Shown here one piece after another: positions 35,210-48,153 of a DNA stretch of 64,000 nt (positions are counted from its first letter, which is position 1; every line of letters starts with the position of its first letter). Location: the NCBI GenBank assembly GCA_003956705.1, contig QZCP01000132.1:1-64000 (forward strand), written 5' to 3'. The notes beneath the pieces were generated by a model. The model was not told the origin of the DNA. It did not search any database and worked only from the letters and a program-made list of their open reading frames with translations. Source of the DNA: Brevipalpus yothersi. Its lineage: Eukaryota; Arthropoda; Arachnida; Trombidiformes; Tenuipalpidae. A program made the translations under genes and the position numbers.

Positions 35210-36615
35210 TTAGACTATAATAGCCTTAATTTCATCATAGAGAACTAAAACTAGAGCTCCTCCAGTTCCTCTCAGAACATTGGAAAGTGCTCCCTTGAAG
35301 AATGCTTTGCCTCCCTCTGATTTGTAGATTTTGCCCCAACAGTGGAGAGTGCTCTTGTACATTCGCTCTGCGGGTGGCAGACCACTCTGCATCATCATTC
35401 GTCGTCGAACAGTGTCGAATGGATAAGAGATGACTCCGGATACAGTGGTAACAGCTTGTGCAATCATCCAGGAAACAAGGAAAGGTGTAGTCTTGGGATT
35501 GGGAAGCATTCCTTTGGCAGTGTCGAAGAAACCAAAGTATGCAGCTCTGTGGATAAAAGAGAGAAAGTGGAATAAAGACTTGAGTGAGATAGTCAAGAGA
35601 TCTTCATAGGACTAATTGGAGGTGAAGGAGAGAAAAGATTTATCTGAATGTCATTTAGATGAGTTGGTGAATGAAATGAATTCGATCTCTACCTGTAGAT
35701 GATGATTCCTTGAACGGAGACTGCAAATCCTCGGTACAGTCCAACAACACCGTCACTCTTCACCGTCTTTTTCAGACAATCAGCCAAACCATTGTATTGA
35801 CGCTCACCACCAGATTTACCAACATCAGCACCCAATCGGGTACGAGCGAAATCAAGTGGATACACGAAACATAAAGATGTAGCTCCAGCAGCACCACCAG
35901 AGGCTAAATTACCGGCGAAGTAACGCATAAATTGCTTATTCTTATCCACACCACCAAGGAAAATCTGCTTGTATTTGTCTTTGAAAGCAAAGTTAAGGGC
36001 TTGAGTGGGGAAGTAACGGATTACATTGGCAAAGTTTCCTCGCCAAAAACTCAATAGTCCTTGTTCCTTTGGAATTCTAATGGCGGCATCGATGATACCT
36101 AGGGAGGAGGAAAAAAATGGTACAAGATATTATTTTCCATCAATCATGATGATTATTTCAAATAAAAAAGCTTCAAACATCTTTATTTTCCATTCATTGA
36201 GCTTCACGACATTCAGAAGGTCGAAGGTTAAGATTTCCTATTGAACAAGCTCACAGGTTCAGCACTATTGTGAGCTCTTTTCAGGATTCCAAACGATTGT
36301 ATACTCTATTCCATACATAATTATTTGAACAAATACATATGTATCCAGAAGGAAAACCTTGATCTTCATTATCATCTTTCCTAATCTCAACACAATCTCG
36401 CTCACACATGGGATGGCATCGTTGACTGGAAAATGACCAAGAAAAAAGAGCAGCTTACCCTTATATTGTTTATCAGCAGTAATTTGTTTAGATGCATGCT
36501 GTACTTGTAATAGTAGCTTAATTCGTTCAATGGGTGCTACAGCTGTCTTAGAGATTGCAGCGGATATTCCTCCAGCAAGGAAATCCTTCATGAATGACAC
36601 CATATCAACCGGCAT
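35210..36615 (-). CDS. ADP/ATP translocase, mitochondrial carrier
   Basis: Exons on the minus strand are 36459-36615, 35693-36098 and 35210-35546, phases 1 and 2, giving 299 aa, the usual length. The protein exchanges ADP for ATP across the inner mitochondrial membrane. It has three SLC25 repeats with Px[DE]xx[KR] motifs: [26 protein letters not shown] and [18 protein letters not shown] is the nucleotide-carrier signature. Other conserved strings are [20 protein letters not shown] and [16 protein letters not shown]. There is no cleavable presequence, as expected. The intron positions fall between conserved blocks and all borders are GT-AG. Nothing is missing. Confidence 0.96.
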
Positions 36616-36666
36616 TTTGGAAACAATTTAGTGTGGTCAAATTTGTCTTGCACACAAAAAAAATAT

Positions 36667-36720
36667 ACACCACCGGAACAGCAGTTACCACCAGGACAAA
36701 GGTTACCACCGGAAACTAAG
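36667..36720. repeat. Three diverged 18-bp units upstream of the ADP/ATP carrier
   Basis: Units begin at 36667, 36685 and 36703 and share ACCACCGGAA or ACCACCAGGA. They lie 50-100 bp upstream of the carrier start codon (minus strand). They may be in its 5' UTR or core promoter. Confidence 0.6.
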
Positions 36721-37658
36721 ATATTGATCACTTCACTCAATACACACTTACACACACAGGCCAGTAAGCAGCACAAATTAAATTGTGATACTGATGATGA
36801 AGATGATGAAGCAAACGCAATTCCCAAGACTACTTACACCAATGAAGAGAGAAAAGAGAGAGGAGAGAAAAGTGTGTCAATGAGAAAAGTGAAAAGATTC
36901 AAGTAAAGTATATTGAAGGTCACATCATTGGCAAAGATGAACAGATTCCTCTCTGAAAGGGGGCGCCTTTAGGAGGCTGCGTGTATTGAGGCTGCTTCTC
37001 TCTCATTGGAATAACGTTTCAACTTGCGAATTTCGTTGGGATCGTTATTTTTGGATTACTTTTTTTTCTTTAGTCAATCTTCCGGGGATACAAAATTTTG
37101 ACTCTTATTCTCTCTACTCTCTCTCACTTGTGGGGATCACACAAATGGCAATTGCTGAACACCAAATTGCATCGTATTTTACTTGGAAGAATGGAAGAAT
37201 GGAAGATGCTTCTCCTCTTCACACACTCGATGATTCATATTTTCTGTGTATCATATTACGCAATAGTATCACGATGATGTGTGTGTGTGTGTGTGTGATT
37301 TCCTTGCGATTAGCCATTATTGAACTGTTAGCCTGGAATATCTGATCACCAATCAAATCTGATGAGATAATCGATAAAAAGAGAGAAGGATAGATATTAT
37401 TCACTTTCATTTGATCAGGGTCAAAGTTCTACTTTCACATACACATGCAAGATAGGGTATTTGAATTTGGCGCTTCTCTCTTGGCCACTCTCTGGCTTGT
37501 GAGGCGCTCATTTTGGCGATCAAAAAATTGAGCGTTTTTTGGAAGACTCATTTTGGATTAATCTCAATAATCTTCATCCAATTAGTTAAGTATTTATATT
37601 GATGATGGTAAAATAGCATAATATTGAGCGTGTAATCACTGTGTGAATCATCAACATA
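36721..37658. other. Spacer between divergent ADP/ATP carrier and TAF9 genes
   Basis: No supported gene. It contains a (GT)n tract at about 37278-37298 and should hold the two divergent promoters. ORFs here (for example 36986-37345) lack recognisable features. Confidence 0.45.
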
Positions 37659-38608
37659 ATGACCAAAATTGATGCTCCAACTCCAAGTGCCTCAGCAACA
37701 CCAGCTAGCAACACCAATAACATTGGACCAAGTACCAATGTAACAGCTAATTCAACCTCTACCACAACCACAACTACTACCGGCACACGATCGGTTCCCA
37801 GAGATACTTCGGTGATCACTTCTATTTTAAAAGACTTGGACATCCATGATTATGAGCCACGATTGGTGCATCAATTGCTAGAGTTCACTTACCGATATGT
37901 TACCACCGTTTTAGGTTTGTATTTGTTGCTCTCGACAACAAGATGCCGGGCATATGAAATGTGTTGGATGAATCATTTTTTTCTGATCGCATAATTAATT
38001 TGATGCCATTTTTCCATTACACAGAGGATGCTCAAATATTCTCACAATATGCAAACAAGAAAACTATCGATGTTCAAGATGTGAAATTAGCGATTCAATT
38101 ACAAGTAGAACGAATGTTTACATCTCCACCACCACGAGATTTGTTAATGGAAATTGCCCGCCAGAAAAACAATCAACCCCTTCCTGCAATTAAATCTCCT
38201 GCTGGTCTCCGATTGCCACCCGATCGCTATAGTTTAATATCTTGTAATTATCGTCTTAAGAGCACAACCAAATTGAAAGCTCAACAATTGCAGCAACAAA
38301 GTCAAGCGCAACAACAAATAATTCATCTATCTCCTCAAACTTTCACCTTACCCCTGAGATCTCTTCAAGCCGGTGGAACAATTCTAGCCAATATTCCATC
38401 TAGACCAGTTATAGGCCTTAAAACCCAAACTCCAACATCAATATCTAATCCTATCAGCATTGTGAATATCAGCAATAACACTAACAACAGTTTAGGTGAT
38501 AAAACAATGACTGACACTGATATGGCCTCTGACAGTCCTAGCTTGGAAGACACATCTGAATCTGGAGTGAAACGAAAGTTGGAAGAAAGTGATGCTGCAG
38601 ATGATTAA
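37659..38608 (+). CDS. TAF9: Transcription initiation factor TFIID subunit 9
   Basis: Exons are 37659-37914 and 38025-38608, phase 1, giving 279 aa. A low-complexity Thr/Ser/Asn leader (residues 1-45) precedes the histone fold: PRDTSVITSILKDLDIHDYE, LVHQLLEFTYRYVTTVLEDA and KKTIDVQDVKLAIQLQ. The conserved TAF9 extension follows (PPPRDLLMEIARQKNNQPLP, then GLRLPPDRYSL). TAF9 pairs with TAF6 in TFIID and with a TAF6-like partner in SAGA, within the nucleus. The C-terminal third is Gln/Ser/Asn-rich and ends with an acidic stretch. The 110-bp intron interrupts the histone fold between VL and ED. Confidence 0.95.
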
Positions 38609-39013
38609 TAAGTAGGTTCAAATTTCATCTTGACTCTTCTCTATTGAGTAATGAGGCTGTAAATTAAGAGCTCAAGAAACACGTCACTTTTCTTGTAATT
38701 GTCGTTTCTACATCTTTAAAAAATTTCATTAAAAGTTTATTCCAGCTATCATTGGCTATTCTTATGTAACATAGTCGTCCTCTCCAAAATTCTTTCTCAT
38801 CCATCCCTAGATTATTGACCATTTTCATGAGGCTAGTGATTCTAATTTCTAATGGAAGTGGTAACCAATCAATAGCTCGCTCTCTCTCTTTTCAATTGTT
38901 TGATTTTTGATAGATAATTGTTAAGGAGATTATCTGATCCAATGAACGATACATTTTTGATCATTTGTTCGTATGTTGTGATCGGCTGAGCATCATTGAT
39001 CTGACTTTGCATC
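38609..39013. other. Intergenic stretch, no gene recognised
   Basis: 405 bp between TAF9 and the next + strand gene. It must include the TAF9 3' UTR. No clear poly(A) hexamer was spotted. Confidence 0.5.
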
Positions 39014-39604
39014 ATGTCGACTTATCCTTCTCCCATCTTGACATCTTCATCCATGGAAAGCCACTGGATCTGTATACAGCATTCCATCATGGTTCTCTCC
39101 ATATTTTCTTCAGTTTTAACTTATTTGGGAATATTTTTAACTTGGTATCGTTTTGTATATCTTGTAACTTTATCATCCTCCGGTATGGTGTCCATGGCTA
39201 GTCTCATATTGTTTTTTCATCCCTCACCTCGTTTTGCACTACTTTATGTGACGATTAACATGATCGACGGAATAGGTAAAGGTTCAACAATCATCGATCT
39301 GATTATGCTGCGAACAGACATATCATCGAATTGTCTCCATCGTGAAATGAGATCATCGCCCAGCTGCTCTTGTACTCCTGATGCCTGTCGATTGATTTTA
39401 CTCAATTCATCTTCCGGAATAGTATTTTTGTTCATTGCAATTTTACTTGAATTTTTTTTAGCCATATTGGCGATATATTTGTTCATTTTTCTACGTCGAA
39501 ACCGAGAAGCATTGCTTCAGGCAACAAATGTTAAATCTCAACTGTATGGAACTTTTTATGAGGAATCAGGATCGTTCGATGGAAGTTATGAGAGCATATT
39601 CTGA
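39014..39604 (+). CDS. Unrecognised intronless four-helix membrane protein
   Basis: 196 aa. Hydrophobic segments lie at about residues 23-45, 48-68, 73-92 and 132-160. The fourth (LFIAILLEFFLAILAIYLFI) is followed by basic FLRRNRE, suggesting a cytosolic C-terminus. Between helices 3 and 4 is a loop with four cysteines in a CLHRE...CSCTPDAC pattern. It has four helices, but the tetraspanin CCG signature is absent. The C-terminus is acidic and aromatic (YGTFYEESGSFDGSYESIF) and could be a phosphorylated sorting signal. No family is recognised. TAF9 is the upstream neighbour on the same strand, with no evident functional link. Confidence 0.65.
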   Translation: MSTYPSPILTSSSMESHWICIQHSIMVLSIFSSVLTYLGIFLTWYRFVYLVTLSSSGMVSMASLILFFHPSPRFALLYVTINMIDGIGKGSTIIDLIMLRTDISSNCLHREMRSSPSCSCTPDACRLILLNSSSGIVFLFIAILLEFFLAILAIYLFIFLRRNREALLQATNVKSQLYGTFYEESGSFDGSYESIF

Positions 39605-40276
39605 TACTCTTCTGTGTATACACATTATTCATATATATTCATATTTTTCCTCGCCTACATCATTTTCACACACACCAATACGCAAAGGAAACCAAAAAAG
39701 ATAGGTAATATTTTTTTGCTACATTTTTTGAACAATATAATAACTGAATAAGTGACTTCGAAATTAAAGAGAAAGAAGAAAAAAGAAAACAGTGAAAAAA
39801 GATAGAACAAAAGATGAAAAAGTCATCAAGTTTTCTTCTCTCTCTCTCTCTTCAAGGAAGATTAATATCTTCAAGTCGCATCGCACACACATCGGACAAA
39901 AGAGTGTGCGATATTGTCGTCACTGTTCTTCGTTGATTTATAAATTCTTTTGCTCACAAAAAAAAATGTTGCGAGATTGTTGAGAGGATCGGGACGCCTT
40001 CGGATTCTTGTGAAAACGTGTTACATGCTCTCGAAAAGAAGAGCAAAATTTTTCCACTGAATAAGAGATAGAGAAAGACTCTCATCCGATGAGAGAGAGA
40101 GAGATACATGTAAAGAGAAGAAGAAAAGGGGATGAAAAAGAGTTGTTGAAGAAAGAAAGAGAGAGATGAAAAAGTAAAAGATTTCGGGAATGGGCTGTAT
40201 GTATGTGTAAAAGATGATGATTTTTAGCGAGAGACATGAAAGTGGAAGAAATAGACTACTTGTTCGTAACCATGCC

Positions 40277-40280
<4 letters not shown>

Positions 40281-40309
<29 letters not shown>
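40281..40309. repeat. (TG)14 microsatellite
   Basis: Perfect TG run. Confidence 0.95.
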
Positions 40310-40313
<4 letters not shown>

Positions 40314-40636
40314 GAGGAGTTTCGTGATTTTTTTTTACCAGCACAAACTACAGCTATTAATATATTTTTGTGTTCTTCTCATTTTAGCTGACGTACTGAG
40401 ATACACATAGCTAGAGATATGTGTGAATATATATATATACACACACATACACATACATATACTCTCTATTCAAATGAGTCCGATGGCCAGAATTCTTTCA
40501 TGTTAGTAGGACATTAATGTTTCGATATGCACACATTTTTTACGTGATTTTACACGATTATTGATGCTCGAAGGTGAGTCAATATTTTTCTATTCCTCTT
40601 ACTATCTCTCTCTTTTTGAACGAAAAAGAGATAGAA

Positions 40637-40639
<3 letters not shown>

Positions 40640-40673
<34 letters not shown>
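40640..40673. repeat. (GA)n microsatellite
   Basis: Perfect dinucleotide run upstream of the RhoGAP gene. Confidence 0.95.
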
Positions 40674-40675
<2 letters not shown>

Positions 40676-42296
40676 CTGTGGCTGTGGAATGGATGAACGG
40701 AACATCCGCAGTTCAGATGATCAGTAGAGCAAGAGCAGACTGCAAGCAAGAGATCAAGGTGAGGTTCAGGTTCTCCTTGTAACTCGAACACACAAGCTTA
40801 TCGATCTTTTTCGAACAGCAATATCTTATTTTATCCAACATTTTCTTCTTTCCATGGAGATGGAAAAATAGAGAAAGAGAGAGAGTAAGAGAAAGAGAGA
40901 AAGAAAGTAAATGAGAAAGAGAGAGAGAGTAAGAGTGGTTCTTTAAGCAAAAGATCTATTGTGCTTTATAACCAATTTTTGCTTCACTGTGTTTATGTCT
41001 ACAATCCTCATTCAGAATTAAATTTAGAATCTCAAATGTTTGCCTGCTCTTCACTTTTTCCCTTCTTGTGTCTTCACATCACTCAATAAGTGAGTCTATT
41101 TTATCCAAAATCTATTGGAGAGAGAGAAAAACATTCAACGTCCAGTTCGAGGAATATTTATTTATCATCATTTTTCATCATCATCGCTTTTTTTAGACAG
41201 ATAGATGTTTGTGTGAATCGAATATAATTATGATTATGATACTCTCAACCAATAGAGAATTCATACTCACATATCATATATATGAATATGATATTCATGT
41301 ATTGATACGATAATATGAGAATTTTATATCCTCCAATTTGTAACATTTCCTCGAGCTTCCGTTTATCATCTTTCCTCTTTTTTTCCTTTTTCGATCAGCT
41401 TCAACCATAATCATCATCACTGTTGTGAATGCTCTTGGATATATAACACACATCTACATCACCACCACCAAAGTGAAGTCCAATAATCGAACGTGAGAAA
41501 TATAAATTCATCGTTACGATATTTTTTCTCACATGATTATCAGATTTGGTCATCTATCTGATCGGTGCTAGTGCTGGATAAACATCGCCATCAGAACAAT
41601 TTTACGGAATTATATATATTTTTGTGTGTATGATCAAGTATCAAACATCTTTCTATTCACCAATTCTCACAATCTGAACAACAGTTCCAGCTTCCAGATC
41701 GATGGTGAAAAAGATTGACTTGAAATTATTCATCTCAAGCAACATCCTCTATTCCTGTTCATTTAAAGACAAGCCAAACAGCCATCTACTCTTCTCCAGT
41801 CACCTCTTGATCTAATCACAGTTTGTTGGAAATAATCTCAGTCTCACCTTTTTACTTATCACCATCATGGAAATTATGCTGAATATTCGTTTCGAGCTGA
41901 AACATTGAATCGACTAAGAAAGAGAGAGAGAGAGAAAAGAAAAATACTCATGCCACCTTCTACCATCAATATTACAACTACTACTACTCACACTTTTGAA
42001 TCTCTAATTCTGCTCGATATACCAAAGATTAGATTAAGATTCAGATGAATTATCATCATTTGAATCAAGAAGGACCAGAAATTAGCGGATTTAAATTGTG
42101 AAGAGTTGAGGTATCAAATCTACTTGTCCAATTGGTTATCACTTTTTATAAATATAAATATATTAATCGTTATGATTGATAAAAAGGATATAGCTAGAAG
42201 CCTGGCTTAAATGCTCTCAAAATGGAAACACAAAGGCAAACAATCAAAAGAATTATTATTTAAGCTCCAACAACAACCGTTCAATCGATTTCTATC

Positions 42297-43462
42297 ATGT
42301 CAATGATGGGAACTAGTGCCAGAAGATCTCCATTAAATAATTCTTCCACATCAGCCATTGGTCCACCATCACAATCATTGGCCAGAGATGAGCTTCGAGT
42401 TTCATTATCACCATCAGTTAACTCAATCAATTCAGTTCACTCAAGTGGCACTGGATCAAGTATTGGTGAGCTTGGAAGCTCAAAGGATGGTTTCATACCG
42501 GATCAAGAGGATATAATAGCTTTAACAAATTATGTGAAAAACTTTCGTGAAATATTAGCCAAATTGAGGAAAATATTCAGTCCAACAGCCACTAGTCCTA
42601 CTTCTAGTACATCCAAATATTCTTTTTTCTCCGGTGATTTACAACGATCACGTTCAGCATCTGTTCTTCCCCAAAATCGCAATCGAATTCGTGTTCAAGC
42701 ACATGAACGACTAGGTGAAGTGTTACGAGTGTTAAGGATCATTTTAGAAAAATATCCTCCTATTCAATCTACACAGCTTCTAATGGCTGCTGGAAAGCTC
42801 ATACAACAAGTTAAAGGTAATATTCGAATCGGAAAAATTTTTATCTATAGATCTGATCAAGATAGAGTTATTTATCAGTCGAACTGTTTATCAGTCTGCT
42901 TCCCCCTTTCTCCAAGATGCATGAAATGCTTATATTAATCATTTCTCATTACACTCTATTTATGTCATCTTTTTCTCACCTCCTCCTCTTCTCCATCCTT
43001 CTCCTCATCCTGTAGGCCATAATTACGAAGATGACTCAGCCGACACTACTCAATTCTTTGAAGCTATAGACCAACTGGCCTTCGCTTTCAGTAGCAGGTA
43101 AAAATGCTTTTTTCTTTCATCAATCGATGTTCCCACTGATGAGTTAGCTATCTAGTACTATCGTGTAAGTTTCTGAAAATTTTTGGTCTAGTTCGAGTTC
43201 TCTTAGGCCTTGAAATCTATCAGCCTGATGACTTCATTCTACTAGAGATTTTATCAATCCAATGCTCCTTCATAATTCGGATTGAAACGCTTTCTCCACC
43301 GATCCAGCCGGTTGATTCACTCTTCGCTTCGTCTTCCAATTGATCAACTGATGATCAAAAGGATGTGATGTGATGATGAAGATGAAATGTTGTGTTTGCT
43401 CTCATCATTATGACCTTGTCTTGATTCACCTGCAGTTACAATTGATCATTCGCCTTCTCTTT

Positions 43463-43560
<98 letters not shown>

Positions 43561-44092
43561 NNNNNNNNNNNNNNNNNNNNNNNNNNNNNNNNNNNNNNNN
43601 NNNNNNNNNNNNNNNNNNNNNNNNNNNNNNNNNNNNNNNNNNNNNNNNNNNNNNNNNNNNNNNNNNNNNNNNNNNNNNNNNNNNNNNNNNNNNNNNNNNN
43701 NNNNNNNNNNNNNNNNNNNNNNNNNNNNNNNNNNNNNNNNNNNNNNNNNNNNNNNNNNNNNNNNNNNNNNNNNNNNNNNNNNNNNNNNNNNNNNNNNNNN
43801 NNNNNNNNNNNNNNNNNNNNNNNNNNNNNNNNNNNNNNNNNNNNNNNNNNNNNNNNNNNNNNNNNNNNNNNNNNNNNNNNNNNNNNNNNNNNNNNNNNNN
43901 NNNNNNNNNNNNNNNNNNNNNNNNNNNNNNNNNNNNNNNNNNNNNNNNNNNNNNNNNNNNNNNNNNNNNNNNNNNNNNNNNNNNNNNNNNNNNNNNNNNN
44001 NNNNNNNNNNNNNNNNNNNNNNNNNNNNNNNNNNNNNNNNNNNNNNNNNNNNNNNNNNNNNNNNNNNNNNNNNNNNNNNNNNNNNNNNNCTC

Positions 44093-44139
<47 letters not shown>

Positions 44140-44674
44140 TCCTCTTGAATTTTTTCGACTACCTGTTCGTCTCGTTTTAAAGACCTACTGACGACCTTGC
44201 AAAATTATGAACGTTTGTTATCGTTTTCCCTTTATTCACTCAATCTGGAGGCCTCTTGTTTCCACAAATTTTTCACGAACAAATGAGTGAGTTTAAAGTT
44301 CCCCTTTTCAGCCCACAGATTCTCAATCTACTTCGTGTAAGTCTGATTGCTACAAAACCCCATCTAATTATTCAATTGAGGGAGGTTCATTTTTTGCTCC
44401 TCTTAAATTTACTTTCAACTCAATTCGATGCATCAAAAATGAAGATGGATATTAGGTAGGCATATATTCTCGATTGATTTCAAAAAATTTCATCTCATCA
44501 GTATAACCTCTTCTCTCAACGGTTTTCATATTGTTGATTATAAATTGAGAGAGGAACAATATTCTTTTGAATGATGGTAATTGGGCTGAATGAGTATGCT
44601 CATCCGTTTGTACTTTTCCTTCCACTCTTTTGTGAGTGTCAATTTGAACTTGGTTTTTCGAATAATCAAGAGCA

Positions 44675-44750
<76 letters not shown>

Positions 44751-47700
44751 TAAACAATTTTGGCGCATCAACTTAAATAGGCCATCCTGCCGATAGTTTT
44801 TTTCGCGCTCTTCTCACCTTCAGGCTGTCTGTGTGTTGACGGAAGAGGAAAATAAAAAATTAAGGTAATGAAAGAGCCTTCCGAGCGAAACAACGTCCTC
44901 CCTCATCCGAAGCGAAACATAGGACCGGAATTCAAGTTTAATTACAATTTAACCTTGTTGTTGCGTTGATTCCGAAAAATGAACACTATTGGACTATCAT
45001 ACAGTTATGAGAGAGAGAGAAAGAAAATATGAGGGAGAGAGAGAGGATACCTGAGCACAAGTTTTAAATTTCATTGCTTAATTATCTGACTCTTCAAGTT
45101 GTTCATTAATTCAGTTACAATCATTTCTATTAGAACATTGAGCGTCTTTTTCTCACCCTCTTAGTTTTTTTGATTTCAAACGAAAAATTTTCCTTGACCT
45201 TCACTTCATCCATGATCATAGCAATTTTCGAGATCATTCTTGGTGACTCAAAAGAAACACGAAAGATTCTCACTCTTCTCTCTCTCTATCTCCCGATTCT
45301 TGATTCTTGTGGATTGAATCTGATGGATTTGATATCTCATAAATTATGCTCTTCTTTTCAACAAGTGTCTTCAATTCATATGATTCAATCAAAAAAATTA
45401 TGTTTACAAAGCAAACGATGATGATGGCTGGATAAAATAGTGAGATCATTTTCTGGGTCGACATCAGAACAAGTGTGAATGCTAAGAAAGAATTATATTC
45501 TCGATTTATCCTTGAAAATATACGTGCTGATTACGTTAATCGTTCTAGTTTTCTTTCTCTCTCTTTCCACCTCCTCCTTCTCCTATGGTGCTAAAAGTGT
45601 ACACACACACACACACATAGGAAAAAGAGATAGAAAGCAAAAGTGGTCATAGTTAGTGAGTGTAAATACGTAAGTGTTGGTTAGTTAGTGGAAGTTTTCC
45701 GTTGAAAAAAAAGGTTCTTATTTTTCTCATTTTGCCTGTGGCAATTTTTCATCCCTCCTTCTTGATCCGCCTTTTCGCACGATTTCGAAGGTAACTTTTC
45801 CATTGAAAATTTTTCTTTCTCCTCCTCCTCTTCTTCTTCTTCTCTTACTTTTCTTACTTCTTCACTCTCTCTTTCTCTTTTTTGGCTCCTTTTCTTTTTA
45901 GTTTAGCATTTCTTCACCTATTTTTCCACACCAATGCAATGCAATGTTACCTGTTGATGTTGCTTATATCATCATAACATTCTGCTGAATATTCTGTGTG
46001 TGTTGTGTGTGAATATTTTGTGAATATTTGAAATAACTATGAATTCTCTTCGCTTCAATCATCATCACAATCACCATCATCAATATCAGCAACCACCGAG
46101 AACACATCAAACCGCCAAGTTACACCATCACCAAAATTTTATCAAGCCATCAAACTACGAATGTGATGTGGTTGATGGCTATCGAGCACCGCGAAAAAAT
46201 CATATACCAACAAGTCGACAGCAACCATATCGATATGTGTATGTTAATTTGTTCTTTCTAATATCTTTTTTTTCCACAATTTTATTTTATCCACTTTTGA
46301 CACCCAAATATTCTGGATCGAATATATTCAATACACTCACATACATATATATTCTTCTCCTTCCGCACCCTTTCCATTACACACACATCAAACATAAACA
46401 TCCACACACATCCACTCATTACACTTACCTTCGAAGTGAATCTCGTTGACGGTGTTCAGTAGAATTCAGGTGATAACTTAGCGATAAAATATTGCCATCA
46501 AATTATACCATGTGTGAGTGTGTATCTGGAGAATGTTTATGTTATGGATCCAACAGAGCATTCTTTTTCAATTCGAAGAATCTTTACTCTCTTTCTTTCT
46601 CTCTCTTCCTTTCTTTCGATTCGTGGGAAGATGAAAGAATCGTCCCAATGATGGAAAGTTGATGCACAGTTTATTTGTATACCTTTATGTGTGTGTGTGT
46701 GTGAGTGTATGTGGATATGTGTGTGTGTGTTTTTGGTAGTAGTTAGTAGTGTTCAGAAGACACATTTCTTCATCAACAACTTCTTTACCATTTTTTGAGG
46801 CTAACTTGTTTGTCCTTCGGATATGATTTAATTCAACTTCATTCACTTTTCAAGTACTCTTTTTCACAAATGGGCTTCTGATTGTAGGCAGTCAATTGTG
46901 TGTGTATGTGAGTATGAGTGTGTATGCATAAAATCACTTGTTAATAGTTAACACGATGATTGGCACTCGTATCGTAGTTGACGATATTAGATATTCGAAT
47001 ATTTGTTCGTGGCGGTGGCCATTAACAAGTGGCGAAAGTTGAATTTGTGTTTATATTTGATGAAAATCTACCGATTAGAGATTAATTTTTCTAAACTTCA
47101 TTTGCCATTTCTCATACACACACTTTCAATTGTCTTATCGAATTATCGATTCATTGTTCTTATTTCTAAGGCTTGGTCTATTTGCTTATCCATCAATACC
47201 TTAATATTATGTTGTTAACACTTTTTGACGATGAGATCATCCTCAAGATTCATCATCACTATTCCGAAAAAAAAATTCTCTCCCATCGAATTGATGATCT
47301 CTTCTCTATCTCTTTGACCCTTTCGTTCCCATCACTTGTTGTTTCTGCTGATAGTTTCTCCACCCTTTAGATTGCTAGAAAAAAAAACAATTTCACAAAA
47401 GATTCATTAGCGAGCTTATTGTGGTGGAGAGCTATTAGAGGTGTATGACTGAAAGAATTGCGTCAAAAAACCCATGCAATAAGGTGTAGAGTAAAGTGTG
47501 TGTATTCTAGGTGTAGTAGTAGTGGCAGGATGAAAAATATCATTAATCTGATGCCTCTGTTGCCATAACTTGTCGACGCCTCATCTCTCTCCGATTCCAT
47601 GTCATCCTGGTGAATTATTGTCGACCATTCGGTTCCACCAGATTCTCATGTTCAAATGGGCAATCATGCACTTGTGAGCCTCTCTTGATTATCAGGATGT

Positions 47701-48122
47701 TTCAGTGTAAAATGAAATTTTATGATTCAATCTCTACCATGAGAAGTACATTGATGGTGATGGGCTTGTGGTGAGAGAGAGGAAATTCGATGAGATCATA
47801 ATACATCAATACATTAGCCAGTCAAAGTGAGACAAACATATTAACTAGATCAAATGTAATCATTTTTGATCCATTTATATTTATATTTATTTCTTTTCAC
47901 TTAATATTCACCTTCATTTTCACCTGTTTGTTCATCGATGTGATAGACATGTGTTGCGTGAGCGTGGACAAGGAATAGATTTTTTTTTCTTCACACGCTT
48001 TCTTTCTTTCTCTCTCTTCTTTCTTATTTCTTACACAAAATTAACATCTTATTGGTGAGATATTCATGCTTCCAGAAGCTATCGAAGAGAAAGAACAAGC
48101 AGAAGAAGAAGAAGGGAAAGAT

Positions 48123-48153
<31 letters not shown>

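Larger units (their letters stand above)
39605..42296. other. Repeat-rich intergenic stretch
   Basis: About 2.7 kb with GA, CT and GT tracts and AT-rich palindromes, including ATGAATAT-G-ATATTCAT at 41282-41298. It should contain the RhoGAP promoter and 5' UTR. No gene is supportable. Confidence 0.5.

Noticed and set aside
41282..41298. Near-perfect palindrome ATGAATAT-G-ATATTCAT
   Set aside because: Such short AT palindromes are expected by chance in AT-rich spacer, and no partner feature is nearby.
43370..44191. 273-residue ORF across the second N gap
   Set aside because: Composed of repeated Ser-Leu from CT repeat and unknown bases.
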